This document shows, piece by piece, positions 19,426-32,887 of a DNA stretch of 64,000 bases. Made by a program: the position numbers and the translations under genes. How positions within the stretch are numbered: the first letter of the stretch is position 1; each line of letters starts with the position of its first letter. A model generated the notes under the pieces. It saw nothing but the letters and a program-made list of their open reading frames with translations. It was not told the DNA's origin and made no database searches. Source of the stretch: Toxorhynchites rutilus septentrionalis (lineage: Eukaryota > Arthropoda > Insecta > Diptera > Culicidae); NCBI RefSeq assembly GCF_029784135.1, contig NC_073745.1, forward strand, positions 41,682,420 through 41,746,419, read 5' to 3'.

Positions 19426-22032
19426 TTGAGAAAGTCGTTTTACGTTGATGACTATATAGGTGGAGCAGACTCGATTCCTGAAGCTATCGAGTTGCGCAAC
19501 GAGTTGACCAAACTGCTGGCAAGAGGTGGTTTCCCGCTGCGAAAGTGGACGTCAAATAAGTTAGAAGTTCTCCAAGGTTTGTCCTCCGACGAAATTGGTA
19601 CCCAGTCAACCCACAAGTTTGACCCAGATGAGACCGTGAAGACCCTCGGAATTTTGTGGGAGCCTGCATCGGATCAGTTTCGCTTCGATCTACAAATGCA
19701 CTGCGTCACGACGTACGTGACAAAACGGGTAATCCTTTCCGCTGTGTCACAGCTGTTTGATCCGCTAGGACTAATAGCGCCCGTTGTTGTGAGAGGGAAA
19801 ATGATGATTCAGGAACTGTGGCTAGCATCATACTCCTGGGACGACGAGGTTCAGGAACCCATAAAAAAGAAGTGGGAAGAGTTCTACGACGAATTACCAA
19901 GTTTGTCCGAGTTTCGTATTGACCGATTCGCGTTTGCTCCGAATTCCACCATTCAGTTGCACAGTTTTGCGGACTCCTCCGAGGCTGCCTACGGTGCCTG
20001 CACTTACGCCCGTACTGTGGACTCCGAAGACAATGTGCGCATCCAACTGTTAGCAGCCAAATCTCGAGTAGCACCCTTAAAGCGACTAACCCTACCGCGA
20101 TTGGAGCTTTGTGCAGCTTTGATCGCCACACAGCTGCATTCTCGCATCATAGAAGCACTGCAAATGGGAACCGTCGAATCCTTCTACTGGTCGGACTCCA
20201 CCGTGGTGCTACAGTGGCTTAGAACTCCTCCAAGTTTGCTTAAGACATTCGTGGCCAACCGAGTCTCGGAGATACAAACCTCCACGCACGGATCGCATTG
20301 GCGGCATGTATCTGGAATCCAGAACCCGGCGGATCTTGTATCCAGAGGGATGCATGTGAAGGACCTCCTGACCAGCTCGCTTTGGAAGAACGGTCCTGAA
20401 TGGTTAACCTGGCCTGAAGCGGCTTGGCCGACACCGAAAATTACGATCTCACCCGAAGCAGAACATGAATGCAAGCGAATGATGACTGTTGTAGCCACTA
20501 CTGCACCATTTTACAATCCAATTTTTACATTATACCGCAACTTTTCACGTCTGGTAAGAATAATTGCCTACTGCCGATGTTTTATCCATAATCTGCGCGA
20601 CAAGGTTCGAACGCAACCCGTACACTTAACAGGTTTCGAGCCAAGAATGTCGCTTTCCGTTGAGCAAATCTCCCAAACTAAAGCACAGCTTGTTAGACTG
20701 GCTCAAGCCGACTGCTTTCAAGACGAAATTCGTGACCTTCGTCAAGGACGACCTTTGAAGAAGAGCTCTCCGATAAGGCTGCTGAATCCATTCGTCGATA
20801 CAGAGGGTACCTTGAGGGTTGGGGGGCGGTTGAAACTTTCTGAACAGCCATATTTATTCAAACATCCAGCCTTGCTCCCTAGCTTTCATCCCCTCGCCAA
20901 GCTGATAGCCAAATCCTTCCATTACAAACTGGTTCATGGTGGCGGTCACGTCACCCTATCGAACATGCGTGAGGAGTATTGGCCATTACAAGGACGAAGA
21001 CTAGTACGCAGCGTCATCAGAAACTGCTACCAATGCGCTCGAGCCAATCCCGTTCCAGTCCAGCAACAAATTGGTCAGCTGCCTGCCCAGCGGATCACTG
21101 CCAGCAAGCCGTTTGCTGTTACCGGTGTGGATTACGCCGGTCCAGTTTATTTAAAGCCGATCCACAAACGAGCTCAACCGACGAAGGCATACATCTGTCT
21201 ATTTGTCTGCTTCACGACGAAGGCAGTGCATCTAGAGCTTGCCGGTGACCTCTCAACAGTAGCCTTCCTCAAGGCATTCCGCCGTTTTGTATCTCGCCGA
21301 GGTCGACCAGCACACCTGCATTCCGACAATGGGAAGAACTTCATTGGGGCCAAAAATGAGCTGCACCAAATCTACCAAATGCTCCACAGCCAGCAGGAGA
21401 TGGAAAAAATCCAGAAAGTATGTGCCGAAGAAGAAATTGTTTGGCACTTGAACCCACCGAAGGCGCCTCATTTCGGTGGGCTTTGGGAAGCGGCAGTCAA
21501 GGTTGCCAAAACCCACCTGTACCGTCACCTCGGGAACACCTTGCTGTCGTTTGAGGACCTGTCTACAGTTTTAGTAGAAATCGAAGCTGCGATGAACTCG
21601 CGGCCACTTGTTCCGATGACCGAAGACCCGAACGACTTCTCCGTTCTGACGCCAGCACATTTCATTATCGGATCGACAATGCATTCCCTGCCCAGTCCCA
21701 ACGTTTGCGACTTCCCATGGTCGCGGCTTGACCACTATCACCAGCTGCAGCAGTTATATCAGCAGTTCTGGCACCATTGGAGAACCGAGTACCTCCAGGA
21801 ACTCCAAAAGGACACCAGAAGCTGCCAACCAAACGCCGCAATTACGCCTGGCAGGCTAGTGGTGGTCATCGATGAATTCCAGCATCCAATTCGTTGGCCA
21901 CTCGCCCGGATTGAGGCTGTCCATCCAGGCGCAGATGGACTTGTTCGCGTGGTGACGCTACGCACGCCGAGAGGAACCATCAAGCGCCCAGTCACAAAGA
22001 TCTGCATATTGCCAACAGACCAAGAAGATTAA
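19426..22032 (+). CDS. Bel/Pao RT remnant, RNase H and integrase
   Basis: 868 codons from the first ATG, but homology begins upstream in the same frame at 19339, so the ATG is not a true start. It opens just before FYVDDYIGG, the reverse-transcriptase catalytic box (Tyr6-Asp9), so the fingers and most of the palm are missing. The connection follows, then RNase H with its first acidic residue at about 183 (LHSFADSSEA). Integrase has a zinc-binding HHCC head (His near 504, Cys 534 and 537) and the catalytic triad Asp569 (VTGVDYAGP), Asp634 (HSDNGKNF) and Glu688 (GGLWEAAVK), then LTPAHFIIGS and a C-terminal DNA-binding tail. RNase H and integrase look intact, with no stop or frameshift. Confidence 0.92.
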   Translation: MRKSFYVDDYIGGADSIPEAIELRNELTKLLARGGFPLRKWTSNKLEVLQGLSSDEIGTQSTHKFDPDETVKTLGILWEPASDQFRFDLQMHCVTTYVTKRVILSAVSQLFDPLGLIAPVVVRGKMMIQELWLASYSWDDEVQEPIKKKWEEFYDELPSLSEFRIDRFAFAPNSTIQLHSFADSSEAAYGACTYARTVDSEDNVRIQLLAAKSRVAPLKRLTLPRLELCAALIATQLHSRIIEALQMGTVESFYWSDSTVVLQWLRTPPSLLKTFVANRVSEIQTSTHGSHWRHVSGIQNPADLVSRGMHVKDLLTSSLWKNGPEWLTWPEAAWPTPKITISPEAEHECKRMMTVVATTAPFYNPIFTLYRNFSRLVRIIAYCRCFIHNLRDKVRTQPVHLTGFEPRMSLSVEQISQTKAQLVRLAQADCFQDEIRDLRQGRPLKKSSPIRLLNPFVDTEGTLRVGGRLKLSEQPYLFKHPALLPSFHPLAKLIAKSFHYKLVHGGGHVTLSNMREEYWPLQGRRLVRSVIRNCYQCARANPVPVQQQIGQLPAQRITASKPFAVTGVDYAGPVYLKPIHKRAQPTKAYICLFVCFTTKAVHLELAGDLSTVAFLKAFRRFVSRRGRPAHLHSDNGKNFIGAKNELHQIYQMLHSQQEMEKIQKVCAEEEIVWHLNPPKAPHFGGLWEAAVKVAKTHLYRHLGNTLLSFEDLSTVLVEIEAAMNSRPLVPMTEDPNDFSVLTPAHFIIGSTMHSLPSPNVCDFPWSRLDHYHQLQQLYQQFWHHWRTEYLQELQKDTRSCQPNAAITPGRLVVVIDEFQHPIRWPLARIEAVHPGADGLVRVVTLRTPRGTIKRPVTKICILPTDQED

Positions 22033-22138
22033 CATTCGGAAATTGTTTTGTGAAACAAATTTTTCTTTTTCTTTAACTATTTGAAATATTGTATCAACTT
22101 AGTAAATCTTTTAAATTTATTTGAAATCCTTGAATTTC

Positions 22139-22152
22139 AAAGGTGGCGGCGA
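22139..22152 (+). promoter_or_regulatory. Polypurine tract
   Basis: AAAGGTGGCGGCGA immediately before the 3' LTR. Its purine richness and position fit the RNase H-resistant primer for plus-strand synthesis. Confidence 0.7.
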
Positions 22153-22559
22153 TGTTTGTACTCAGTGTCGCTTTATAGCAAAAATCAAATACCTTAGTGT
22201 AGACTTCGGAAGACTAGTGAAGAATTTTTCAGTCATTCGTTTAACACTCGCTTATCGCTCGATCATCATTTTTATCACCGTTCAGTTATACCGTCAGCCA
22301 CCGAACGAGACAGAAGCGAATTCTACGCTCTGTCCGGAATTAAATAAAGTTTTGTTACAAGTTATAAGTTTCCCGCCAATTATTTCGAAGTGGTTTGATC
22401 ACCGTCATATCACCGATTGATTGTGTTGTGTCGAGTTAAATCCCGCTGCTGTGTACTCCCAGTTTTGATCTGTTCATCGCTGGCAACATCGCTCGCTTCA
22501 AGCAGTTTCATATTCCACCATTGGACGAGGTGATAAGGTGAGCCCGACCTGCCCCAACA
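22153..22559 (+). repeat. 3' LTR of Bel/Pao element
   Basis: 407 bp, the same length and, by eye, the same sequence as the 5' LTR. Followed directly by ACATG (22560-22564), the right target duplication. Confidence 0.95.
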
Positions 22560-22564
22560 ACATG

Positions 22565-23260
22565 TTTTGTACAGTGTAGTACTATGTACAGTTTTAGCGA
22601 GTTTATAAGAATTTCCTCGGTGATCTTTTCCGGTTGAGAATATATCGTCGATTAGAGAAATACTAAAAGGGTTTCTTAGCGACCTTCTCAGGTTGAAAAT
22701 TTACCCTTGGTCTCCGCGATTGAATAAAAAAAAATATAGATAGAGAGTTTTTAAAGGAGTTTTTTATGCCCTTCACAGGTCAGGAAAAATGTCTATGTAC
22801 TACGCACGACGAATAACGAAATGCATGACCAGTTAGAATATATATTTTCTTCAAATCTCATTTCGCCGAATAGCTGAGAGTCCACGTTTTTAGAATCACA
22901 TCACTTACCGCAGTGAATCCTGATTTTTGTTAACTTAACTTAACTTAACTTAACTAACAACTATTCCTTCCATGATATACGCTAGGGAACCACGCTATAG
23001 AGGTGACCCTTCTGGCCTTCGGCCGGCGAATATCATACTAACATCCCTTCCCTTCCCCAGGTGACTGTAAGGACGTGACCGGCGTCGTTATTGACCATTT
23101 AAAGCTCGAATCACCGAAAATTGCACAACGAGAATGATTAGCTAGTCCCAAGCGTCATTCTGTGTGTTCTTTGTGCAATTTGGTTGGTTCAGGTCAATCA
23201 CGGAGAGCAACTACGAATTGTACAGTCTACCCAAGTCCAAATGAAATCGTCCTAAAAATG
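22565..23260. other. Repeat field (right part) and mixed repeat sequence
   Basis: Bases 22600-22720 continue the repeat field (CGGTGATCTTTTCCGG, GCGACCTTCTCAGGTTG). A TTAAC microsatellite of about five units lies at 22933-22957. From about 22980 to 23240 the sequence is GC-richer (CTTCGGCCGGCG, GACCGGCGTCGTTATTG) and looks like part of a dispersed repeat, but no coding domain is visible. Confidence 0.45.
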
Positions 23261-23269
23261 CAGATTTCA

Positions 23270-24634
23270 AAAACATGTATTTTTGATTCGAATGAAAGTT
23301 TGTATTCCGTTTGGGTCGGAGAAATTATGAGTTTTCCACAGCAATTGGGATTTTTTTTACTCAAGTGTAACTTTTAGACATGGCGTATCGATTTTAGTGA
23401 AAGAAATCTTTGATAATTTATATCTCAAAAACTATGAGTCGTATCGAAATAGTGCCTTAGAGAGCGATATAGAGTTCTGATGTTAAAATGTGAAAAAATA
23501 TATACTGAGAAAAAATTAGTACTCTTTTTTTATTTACAAAAAAACTTTAATTTGCAATATCAAACAGACAAAACATGTGGTTTTTAACAAAATGTTTTTC
23601 AACGTAACTCCTATACAAGTATTTTTACCATAATGATGTATTTGAAAAAGTTGTTGAAAATTATAAGCAAATTCGTTTAATTTCATGAATAGGACGGTAT
23701 AACACGACAAACATATTAAAATATTGACTAAAATATTTAGCATATTTACTATAAAAAAGACAATAAATTAGAAATGTTTTTCCAAATATCTCGCGAAAGG
23801 CTGCATATAGAAGGGGATTGATGAAGTGCTTTTTTTGTTTTCAATCACATCAGGATTCATAATTTGTGGCTAAGAATGATTGTTACCATACAAAAATTCG
23901 AAGTTTCATAGAAAATTAATAGAAAATCGATTTTCCACAAAGTTCGTCAAAAATAGTTTTACCATCTTTGACTCTTTTTTATTTTTTCTACATAATTTCT
24001 ATTTTATACGAAACATTAAAATAATTATAAAAATACACAAATAAATTTAAAAAAAAAAATCAATAAAGACAATAAATTAGAAATGTTTTTCTAAATATCT
24101 CGAAAATGGTTGCATTTAGAGGATCGATGACGAGCTTTTTTATTTTTAATCATATCAGGATTCAGAATTTGTGGCTCAAAAAGATTGTTAATATACAAAA
24201 ATTCAAAGTTTCGACATGTTCCACAAAGTTCGCCAAAAATAGTTTTACCATTTTGGAGTAATTTTTTAAATTTTCTTCATAACTTCTTTTTTATATTAAC
24301 AATAATAAAAATAAAAAATACATATTTTAGATTGCAAATTAAAGTTTTTTTTTTTGAAAATAAAAAAAGAGTACTATTTTATTCTCAGTTTGTTATTTTT
24401 TTCACATTTTAACATCTCTAACAATTCTCTTTAACTTTCTCTAAGACACTATTTCGATACAACTCATAGTTTCTGAGATACAAATTTTCAAAGATTTCTG
24501 TTACTAAATTCGATACGCCCTTTTCAAAAGCTACACTTGAGTCAAAAAAATCCCAATTGCTGTAGAATCCTAATTTTTCCTTCAATCCAAACGGAATACA
24601 AACTTTCATTCGAATAAAAAATACTCATGTTTTG
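23270..24634. mobile_element. Long inverted-repeat (foldback) element
   Basis: The left arm (about 23270-23575) and the right arm (about 24335-24634) are inverse copies of each other with moderate divergence: for example GAATGAAAGTTTGTATTCCG at 23291 against its reverse complement at about 24592. The ~760 base centre holds a tandem duplication: GACAATAAATTAGAAATGTT starts at 23759 and again at 24068 and each copy runs for about 200 bases. There is no transposase. Small frames in it are by-products. Confidence 0.75.
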
Positions 24635-25088
24635 TCAATTGTCGATTTCCTTTAGAATTGCTGTTTTGCAACATTTGGGTCCTAACCCTAAGCTTTTTGC
24701 AGAGGTGCAAATTAGGGTTCTTTGTCCTTGTTGTCGAGGATAGCCCAAAGGTTACTAAATAGATTCAAATCTCAACTCTAAGTAGTCATTACACGGGTTT
24801 AATGCAGGTAAATAGGCAGAATACTCGTGTTTTTTTTTTCATTTGTTTTCGATCTTTATCCTGCTGGGAGGTTTAGGTATCTTCCAATCCCATTTTCAGC
24901 ATTGACTCTTCTAGGTTTTCGCATGAAATGTCATTATATCCCACTGCCGCTATAATCCCATTGATTTGAGTCAAATTAACTACGCAAAACCACGAAAAAC
25001 AGCCCCAAACCAGAACATTTTTACCGCCATGTTCATACTTCGTCGCTTTTCACCAAACTCTTAGTCGCTGTTCAAACAGCTCGAATCC
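24635..25088. other. No recognised gene
   Basis: AT-rich sequence between the foldback element and the CTAGT-ended repeat; no supported feature. Confidence 0.4.
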
Positions 25089-26106
25089 ATATATATAAAA
25101 ATGGATTTCTGACTGTCTGTCTGTCTGTCTGTCTGATTCTTATGGACTCGGAAACTACTGAACCGATCGACTTAAAAATTCGTATGTAGGGGTTTTTGGC
25201 ACCGGAGAAGGTTTTTACGATAGGTCGAAACCCCTCCCCCCTCTCTAAGGGGGTATTAATCTAGCAAACGAACCCAAATGTGGCATGTGGAGGTTTTAGG
25301 GTGCAATAAATGTTTCTATGTTGGATAGACACTCCTCCCTCCTAAGGGGGCCTGATATGTAAATGAAACACAAATTTCAGCATAACTCGAGAACTAATCA
25401 AGCAAATGGATTTGGGATGTGAGGGTTTTTGGGTTCGAGAAATGTCTCTATGATGGTATGACACCCATCCCTCCTCTGGAATGGAGAGGGGGTCTCATAA
25501 AAATATTACACATATTTCAACCAAACATGACAATTGAAAATTTTCGGAAAACTCTGAATGGAAATGGGATTCGGAAAATTTAATTCCAATATGTTCTATA
25601 ATTAGATAGTGACAAGCGTTGTTAGTCCATTTGATGTTTGCACCAACGAAATTGATGTTTGTTCGAAAGTTGAAATGGATTTTAATATGATAAAACGCAC
25701 TCCTATATCTTCTTCTATCAATATAAATAAAAATGGATCGCCGAATATGTTGATAGGAGCAAAACTCGAAGGAGGAATTGTTCGATTTGGGGCTATCTTT
25801 ATTCTATCATATTTTCTGTATCAAACATTTATTCGATGTAAAGGAGAAACATGTTATTTGCAAGTGATTGAAAAATCTTGAACGAGAATTGTGTCTGAAA
25901 ATAATCTGATATTATAATGACGAGTTTTGGTAGAAGTCCTTGAAAATTAATATTTAAGGTAAATTGTAAAGGGTCAATTAGAATGAAAATCAATGAACAA
26001 TTCGGCGATTGGACCCATGATCGTAAGTAAGAAATCGTGAATTTTCGGAGGTATTGATAACAAAAAATAAAATTTGGACGGGACGAAGTTTGCCGGGTTA
26101 GCTAGT
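25089..26106 (+). repeat. CTAGT-ended dispersed repeat, forward copy
   Basis: Starts TATATATAAAAATGG followed by a CTGT/GTCT microsatellite, contains about two degenerate internal units around GGGTTTTTGGCACCGG, GGTTTTAGGGTGC and GGGTTTTTGGGTTCG, and ends GACGAAGTTTGCCGGG then TTAGCTAGT. The segment 25609-25881 encodes a 90-codon open frame whose sequence (IKRTPISSSI) recurs in the reverse copy at 44476-44673, so it is part of the element. No known domain is visible. Confidence 0.7.
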
Positions 26107-28700
26107 TTGACATAAATGTATACGATTTGAGGATAATATTTATAATTTTCATTTTGGAAAACGGAATCAACGATGTTTTTATGACAAAATGAGCTTTGGA
26201 ATTTTATTTTTCTATGTCAATCATTATCAATCATGAATAGATTTAAAAAAATATAGGTTCTTCGTTTGTCTCGAGAGATTTAGCATCTGTTTCTCTCGTT
26301 GCTTTTTCATTAACTTTGATCATTTTGACACCCTTTTTCAACTTTGTTGTCCCGGCCAACTGCATTAATTATTCTTGATAAATTCTCCAGTAAACTCTAG
26401 GTTTTTTTTTTGATAATGTGAGCTTTAGAGTACTGTTCCTCACATCTCCTTGCCTTGTCGGCTATTTCAAACATTAATGTGATTGTTCATTACGCCAGCA
26501 AAATACGCCGTCGAAAGGCGTCGGTCTTCTGTAAATCTGGCACATAATAGCCATTCCTTTTGACGTCAAACAAATCGTGTAGCCCCAAGGCGTCGCTTGT
26601 TCGACCATTAATTCCTTCAGCCAAATTGGAGCAAACCGATGAGTGCCGCCGAAATTTCTAAAGTTCACTCGCTCGGATTCGGTTAACAACACCATCAATC
26701 TTACTCTCCTCCGGTGATTGATTATGTGTCGAAGGATTCCAAAATGACCGAAAGCGTTGCTTGCATTGCTTCTATTCAACCACATTTTAACGGGTATTAG
26801 AGTTGAATACCGAAACGAACTGTGGAATTACATGATATAATTTAGTCGAGTAGAGTTCTAAAAATAACACAAAACCCTCGACGAACACCGGTAGCGGAAT
26901 CAGATTAGTTCACTGCGCATTAATGCATTGCCTCGTCGTGTTCATCATCGTGCCATAAATGCATTAAACATGAGGAATTTGCTGAGAGAATTAATCATAT
27001 CGAAATCATCTACTGTCACTGTTTCCTTCGGTTGTTATGAATATATATGCACATGCATATGCAAAGGAACTGCTCAGCGTACAATTGATCCCAAGTAAAA
27101 CATAAGCAGCAAAAATTACTCCCTGGATCTGGATCAGCCATCCTTGCCTTGTTTCTCTGGTCGCCTTTTCTCTGATCCACACAACACACGGGAGAGATGC
27201 ATTCCTCGGTCGCGTTTAATGAACATCGGACGCGGGGTAAAAAAGCAGATAGAGCGTAAAATTCAGAATTGCTTTCCAGTTTCAGGTACGCCTCCAGCCT
27301 TCCGCAGGTCACGATATTGACCTACCGATTCAGTTTATCTGCGCTATTTTCGCCTCCCCAACAACTACAACGGAAAAAGGCCTTGATGCTTTATGGTATC
27401 AAAGCACCAACCCCCCGATCCCCGAAGCGAAAAATCGCTCAATGAAATAGCGCTTCATTCCGATGGCGTTGTGGTTTCGTTTTCTTTCTCTGAGCACCTG
27501 TTGCATCCTATTTCTGCCAACATTGTCGGATGAGATGATGCTGCGCCTTTGCCTCCAGAGTGCATCCGAAGAGAGCGAAGGGTCTCCCGGGTACTACCTG
27601 GTTATGCCACGCCAATCTTGTCGTGATATCATTCCGTTAGTGTTAGTGCGCAGCCAGATCGTGCCACGTAACGGCATGACCGAGGGGGGAAGGCTCAACG
27701 GTATCGGAGCGTTTAATTGAACTACGCCTGTCTACAAATCATTTGACGAGAGCGCTTAGCTTTCTCCCTCTGTGTTTCTTCGCCTGCCTAAATGGACATG
27801 CACTTGGGCCAAATCTCGGCTCGTATTTGCATTAATGTTGTCGGGGTTTGAAGTCGATTGGATTGAGGATATGGACAGATTTGTTCATATCAATAGATAT
27901 TAACTTTCTTTACGATCGAGTAAACACCTGTGTTTACGGTTTCTCTACGACTCCATGATTTCAGTGTCCGTTTGAAAAATTACATCTCCAACGCACTCAA
28001 AAACATAATTCCCAAATAAATAATTCACAGATTATACTATGCAGCACATTTCGTAGAACGGCAACAGATAATCCGAGTCAAAACGAGTTTTCACCTTCAG
28101 TTTTTTAGCTCTCACAAAAAAAAATACTTTCTTCACGTCCGAGTTGAAACATGCAGCACTTTGACGTAACACGAACACAATGCTCGAATTTGCGAAAATG
28201 GAATGTTCGATCGGAAACAGTCACTAATTGGCCCGAAAACACTTTTGAATTCACAAAGCTTTTTTTTTAACTTTCAGATTTAACACATGCTGGAGTAATG
28301 ATCACTGTTAAGAGAGAAACAGAAAATTGATGGTATAAGAAGAATGTTAAATTAAAGAGGTTTTAAACTTTTGCAGTTCATTCGCTTCTAGTCTTAAAAA
28401 AGGCTGTCGCCGTCTCCACCGAATAATTGCGGGTCGGATATCTGCCGTGTGAAGGTGTCCCAACGCAACCGGTGGAAACTACCCCTTTTTGAATCCCAGG
28501 AACGGTGCTTCCTATCGAATCTTCAGAAGTTTCAAATGAATGGAGTCACAACCACAACGCTGACAATTTGATAATATGGTGACTTTTTTCTGGTTCTCTC
28601 CATTCTAGTTTTGTGCCATTTTGCGTATTCATTGCTTCAAAAACAGTGAAAAAATATGGTTGGCCTGAATCGAAAATGAGTTCTATATTCTTTTAGATTG
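26107..28700. other. Possible single-copy island, no gene
   Basis: More balanced base composition than the surroundings and no repeat structure from about 26450 to 28450. It holds several ATTA/TAAT clusters (for example GCATTAATGCATTG near 26920 and GAGAATTAATCATATCG near 26985). Open frames on both strands show no domain. This could be intergenic or intronic regulatory DNA. Confidence 0.35.
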
Positions 28701-28706
28701 CAAAAC

Positions 28707-30098
<1,392 letters not shown>

Positions 30099-30100
30099 TA

Positions 30101-30953
30101 ATATATCAACGAATAAATACTGATAATGTCATTCACAAATATCAACAACGCAGACATTAAAATTGGAAACCGTTGAGCAGTACCATGATCGCATCAGCTG
30201 AGCAAATAGCAATTAATACATTTGCAAGTCCGTAGATAAAGGAAGTGCCAATATGGCTGTGATTCTGAAATAGGACCGCTGTGAATACTCCTCGTTTGAA
30301 TGATAACAACGAGGTAATGCGGTTCCAAATAAGAACGATATGTCAGCTCCATTTTTGTCTGGCGTATCGATGGTTTCCCAATTCATGAACGAATTCAGCC
30401 GTACATATTGAAAATGAGAAGCGCGTACTTTTCTCTAACGAGACAGCAAAAAAAAAGAAATGAGTATTGATTTTTTTATTTCATTTTTCAACTTTACGAC
30501 AAAAACCTATAACTTTTTTTCTCTTTACATTTAACTTTTGAGCGATCAAACATATCAGTTACATTGATGAAATACATTGCATCAAAAACCATCATACCAA
30601 CTTCCGTTGATATCTTTTCATTTGTTCTTTTCATCGATCACATTCGAATAATTTTGTAGATCGTTAAAACATTCAAGCACACTTGAAACACATTAGTATT
30701 AAACACCCAAAATTTTCTCTAGAAATAATATAAATGGTAGCAGAACGTTTACCGGGGCAGCTAGTAATAATATAGGAACAGAATGTATGTGTATTTGACA
30801 TTATTGCTTTAGCAGTTTCTCCGCCAAAATGACAAAACAGTCAGTCGGGCGTTTAGTCGCTATCTCCCTCTACCGACTTGACTATATCATTTCATTATTT
30901 CCAGTCAAATTGTCTTCATTGTATTTTGAAGTGACTTCCCCCAAAACGAATTC

Positions 30954-30998
<45 letters not shown>

Positions 30999-31340
30999 TC
31001 TTCCTCTCTCTCCCATGGGTCTGGGCCTATGGGCACGGACGGGAGCTTGACGTAGGACTGTGAGCGTTCGTAGAGGGTTGCAATAACTTTATACTCAGGT
31101 CATGTGTACTGAGTAACTGATGGCCATGAGTGCTCTTTTGGAAAGCTGCTGTAATAAATTGATCTCATCGGATATTACATTCTGCTTATTTGTAGAGAAG
31201 GGAATGAGGAACGGACAAGTTCGGATTCAGGGTTGTGAAGCGGGCAAAGCAATACCATAATTATCACGATCTGACAGGTGTGAGTATATCCTTTCGAACT
31301 TCTGAATCAGCAGTCAGTTGAATTCTTTAATTGCATTTTT
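30101..31340. other. No gene; microsatellite and a short CTAGT end
   Basis: Mostly AT-rich. A CTAGT-type repeat end (ACCGGGGCAGCTAGT) occurs at about 30750-30765. A TC-rich microsatellite lies at 30956-31013. The terminal motif GACGTAGGACT appears at 31049-31059. Nothing else supported. Confidence 0.45.
30956..31013. repeat. TC microsatellite
   Basis: About 58 bases of CT dinucleotides with a few TT interruptions. The 73-codon frame over it is composed of Ser-Leu repeats and is not a gene. Confidence 0.9.
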
Positions 31341-32887
31341 GACGTACAACTACGTCTTTCACTAAGGGTGCCAAATCAGAAAACAGGTCACGTTTTTTTG
31401 AAATAAAGTTAACGTTAATAACTATTTTTGCTGCGAACAGATTTATGCGATTTACGTATCAAACGAATCGGTTTCCCTACGATTTGTTTGATATGCTATA
31501 CATTACAATCCCATAGTCTGTATATGGTTTAAATTGATGAAAATTTGAAGCATTCCTATTTCTTCATACATTTGTTCTGTCCATTTGTGTGCTTTTCCGA
31601 ACAGATCTGTCAATAACGAGCAACTTATCGATGAGCAACGAAGGGGAAATCGTAAAATTCAAAGTCTCCGTGAACAAAGGAAAAGAAGAAGAACGAAGGG
31701 AAATATTTGCCTAGAGTATAAACAGTGGATCTCGCTGAGGCAAACTTTCATTCTTCGTGAGAAATCGACTGAACAACATGGTTGCTGGGCGATCTGGACG
31801 GCGAGGGATCGAATACCTTTCTCAAGACAATGGAGATAGAGGAGTAATATGATGAATAAAGTAAAGTTTTCAAAGGGCCTTTTTGTAGGTTAGAGACGAA
31901 TTAACCGAATAGGTTTAAAGTCTAAAGCAAGGAAGGAAGGAAAACTTTCACTTGTTCTTCCTTGTTTTGCGTCATCATATGTCTTCGTTTCGGATTGAGC
32001 AAAGGTTGATAGCTAAGCTAATCTAGACTGGCATTATTAACAAAAAGAGCTTCTGTTGAGAAGACCGCAAAACGGAAATAAGTGTGTGTATATTTAGTTG
32101 CTTCTAGCCATCGAAATATGGATATTTGTATGCGTACGTGCGTGCTTCATAACCCGTACGTAAAAATAGTGCATCTTCGCTACGCTGAAACCCCATTTGT
32201 ATCTGCTCCCGTGAGCATTGGCCCTGTAACGATGCAACAATCTCCTATTTTGTTATGCTATGATTCACGATTACTAAACAAGGAGGGGAGATAGCGGGAG
32301 GGAAATATTTACGCTAGGGTATTAGTAATGAATCTCTGCTGAGGCAAATATTCAGCCTTTTTCCAAGCAGTAAACATTGTTTGTTTTCTGTCATCAATGC
32401 ATTGAACTGAGCCTATGGTGAGGCAGGTGTTAAGGTTGTGCACCAGAAGATTATTTGGGGAATACCAAGTTATTCAATAAGTTATAGGTTATTATTTTTT
32501 GGGCTCGCGTACCAGTCGCAAAACTGCTTTCAACTAGGATTGTATTTGCGCTAATCTTGATCGTAATGAAGCAATGATACTCTTTTCAAGGTTATGGAGA
32601 TTAACAGATAGAGTTCGTTTATTTCGTTTATTTAGTCACCAAGAAAGTAAAAGTCGTTCTGGAATGTTGTATGTTGTACATTTACGATAAAAACTCGAAT
32701 TGAACACAAACTGATTGGACAATAACCTGAACATCAATTTAATCAAATCTCTATCAACGCTTAACCTTTTGAGTCAGTCTCTCGTCAAATATTTTGGAGA
32801 GAATAGAGTAAAACTATGCAAGATCATCTCCAAAACAGTTCCAAGATCATCCCTCCATTGATTCTGCCAACTGATTATTGTATATTA

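Larger units (their letters stand above)
16156..22559 (+). mobile_element. Bel/Pao LTR retrotransposon, RT-deleted copy
   Basis: A 6404 bp element bounded by two 407 bp LTRs that begin TGTTTG and end AACA, with a 5 bp target duplication ACATG on each side (16151-16155 and 22560-22564). Order: LTR, primer-binding region, gag-protease frame, RT remnant-RNase H-integrase frame, polypurine tract, LTR. No envelope frame follows integrase. The LTRs show no difference by eye, so insertion was recent. Bel/Pao elements copy their RNA inside gag particles and integrate the DNA. This copy lacks most of its reverse transcriptase, so it could only move with help from a complete relative. It landed in a diverged repeat field. 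Confidence 0.95.

Noticed and set aside
22033..22138. An envelope gene after integrase
   Set aside because: Only about 100 AT-rich bases lie between the integrase stop and the polypurine tract.
26474..27312. Two minus-strand frames of about 100 codons in the 26-27 kb island
   Set aside because: No domain, no splice structure, and similar-sized frames occur on the other strand in the same composition.
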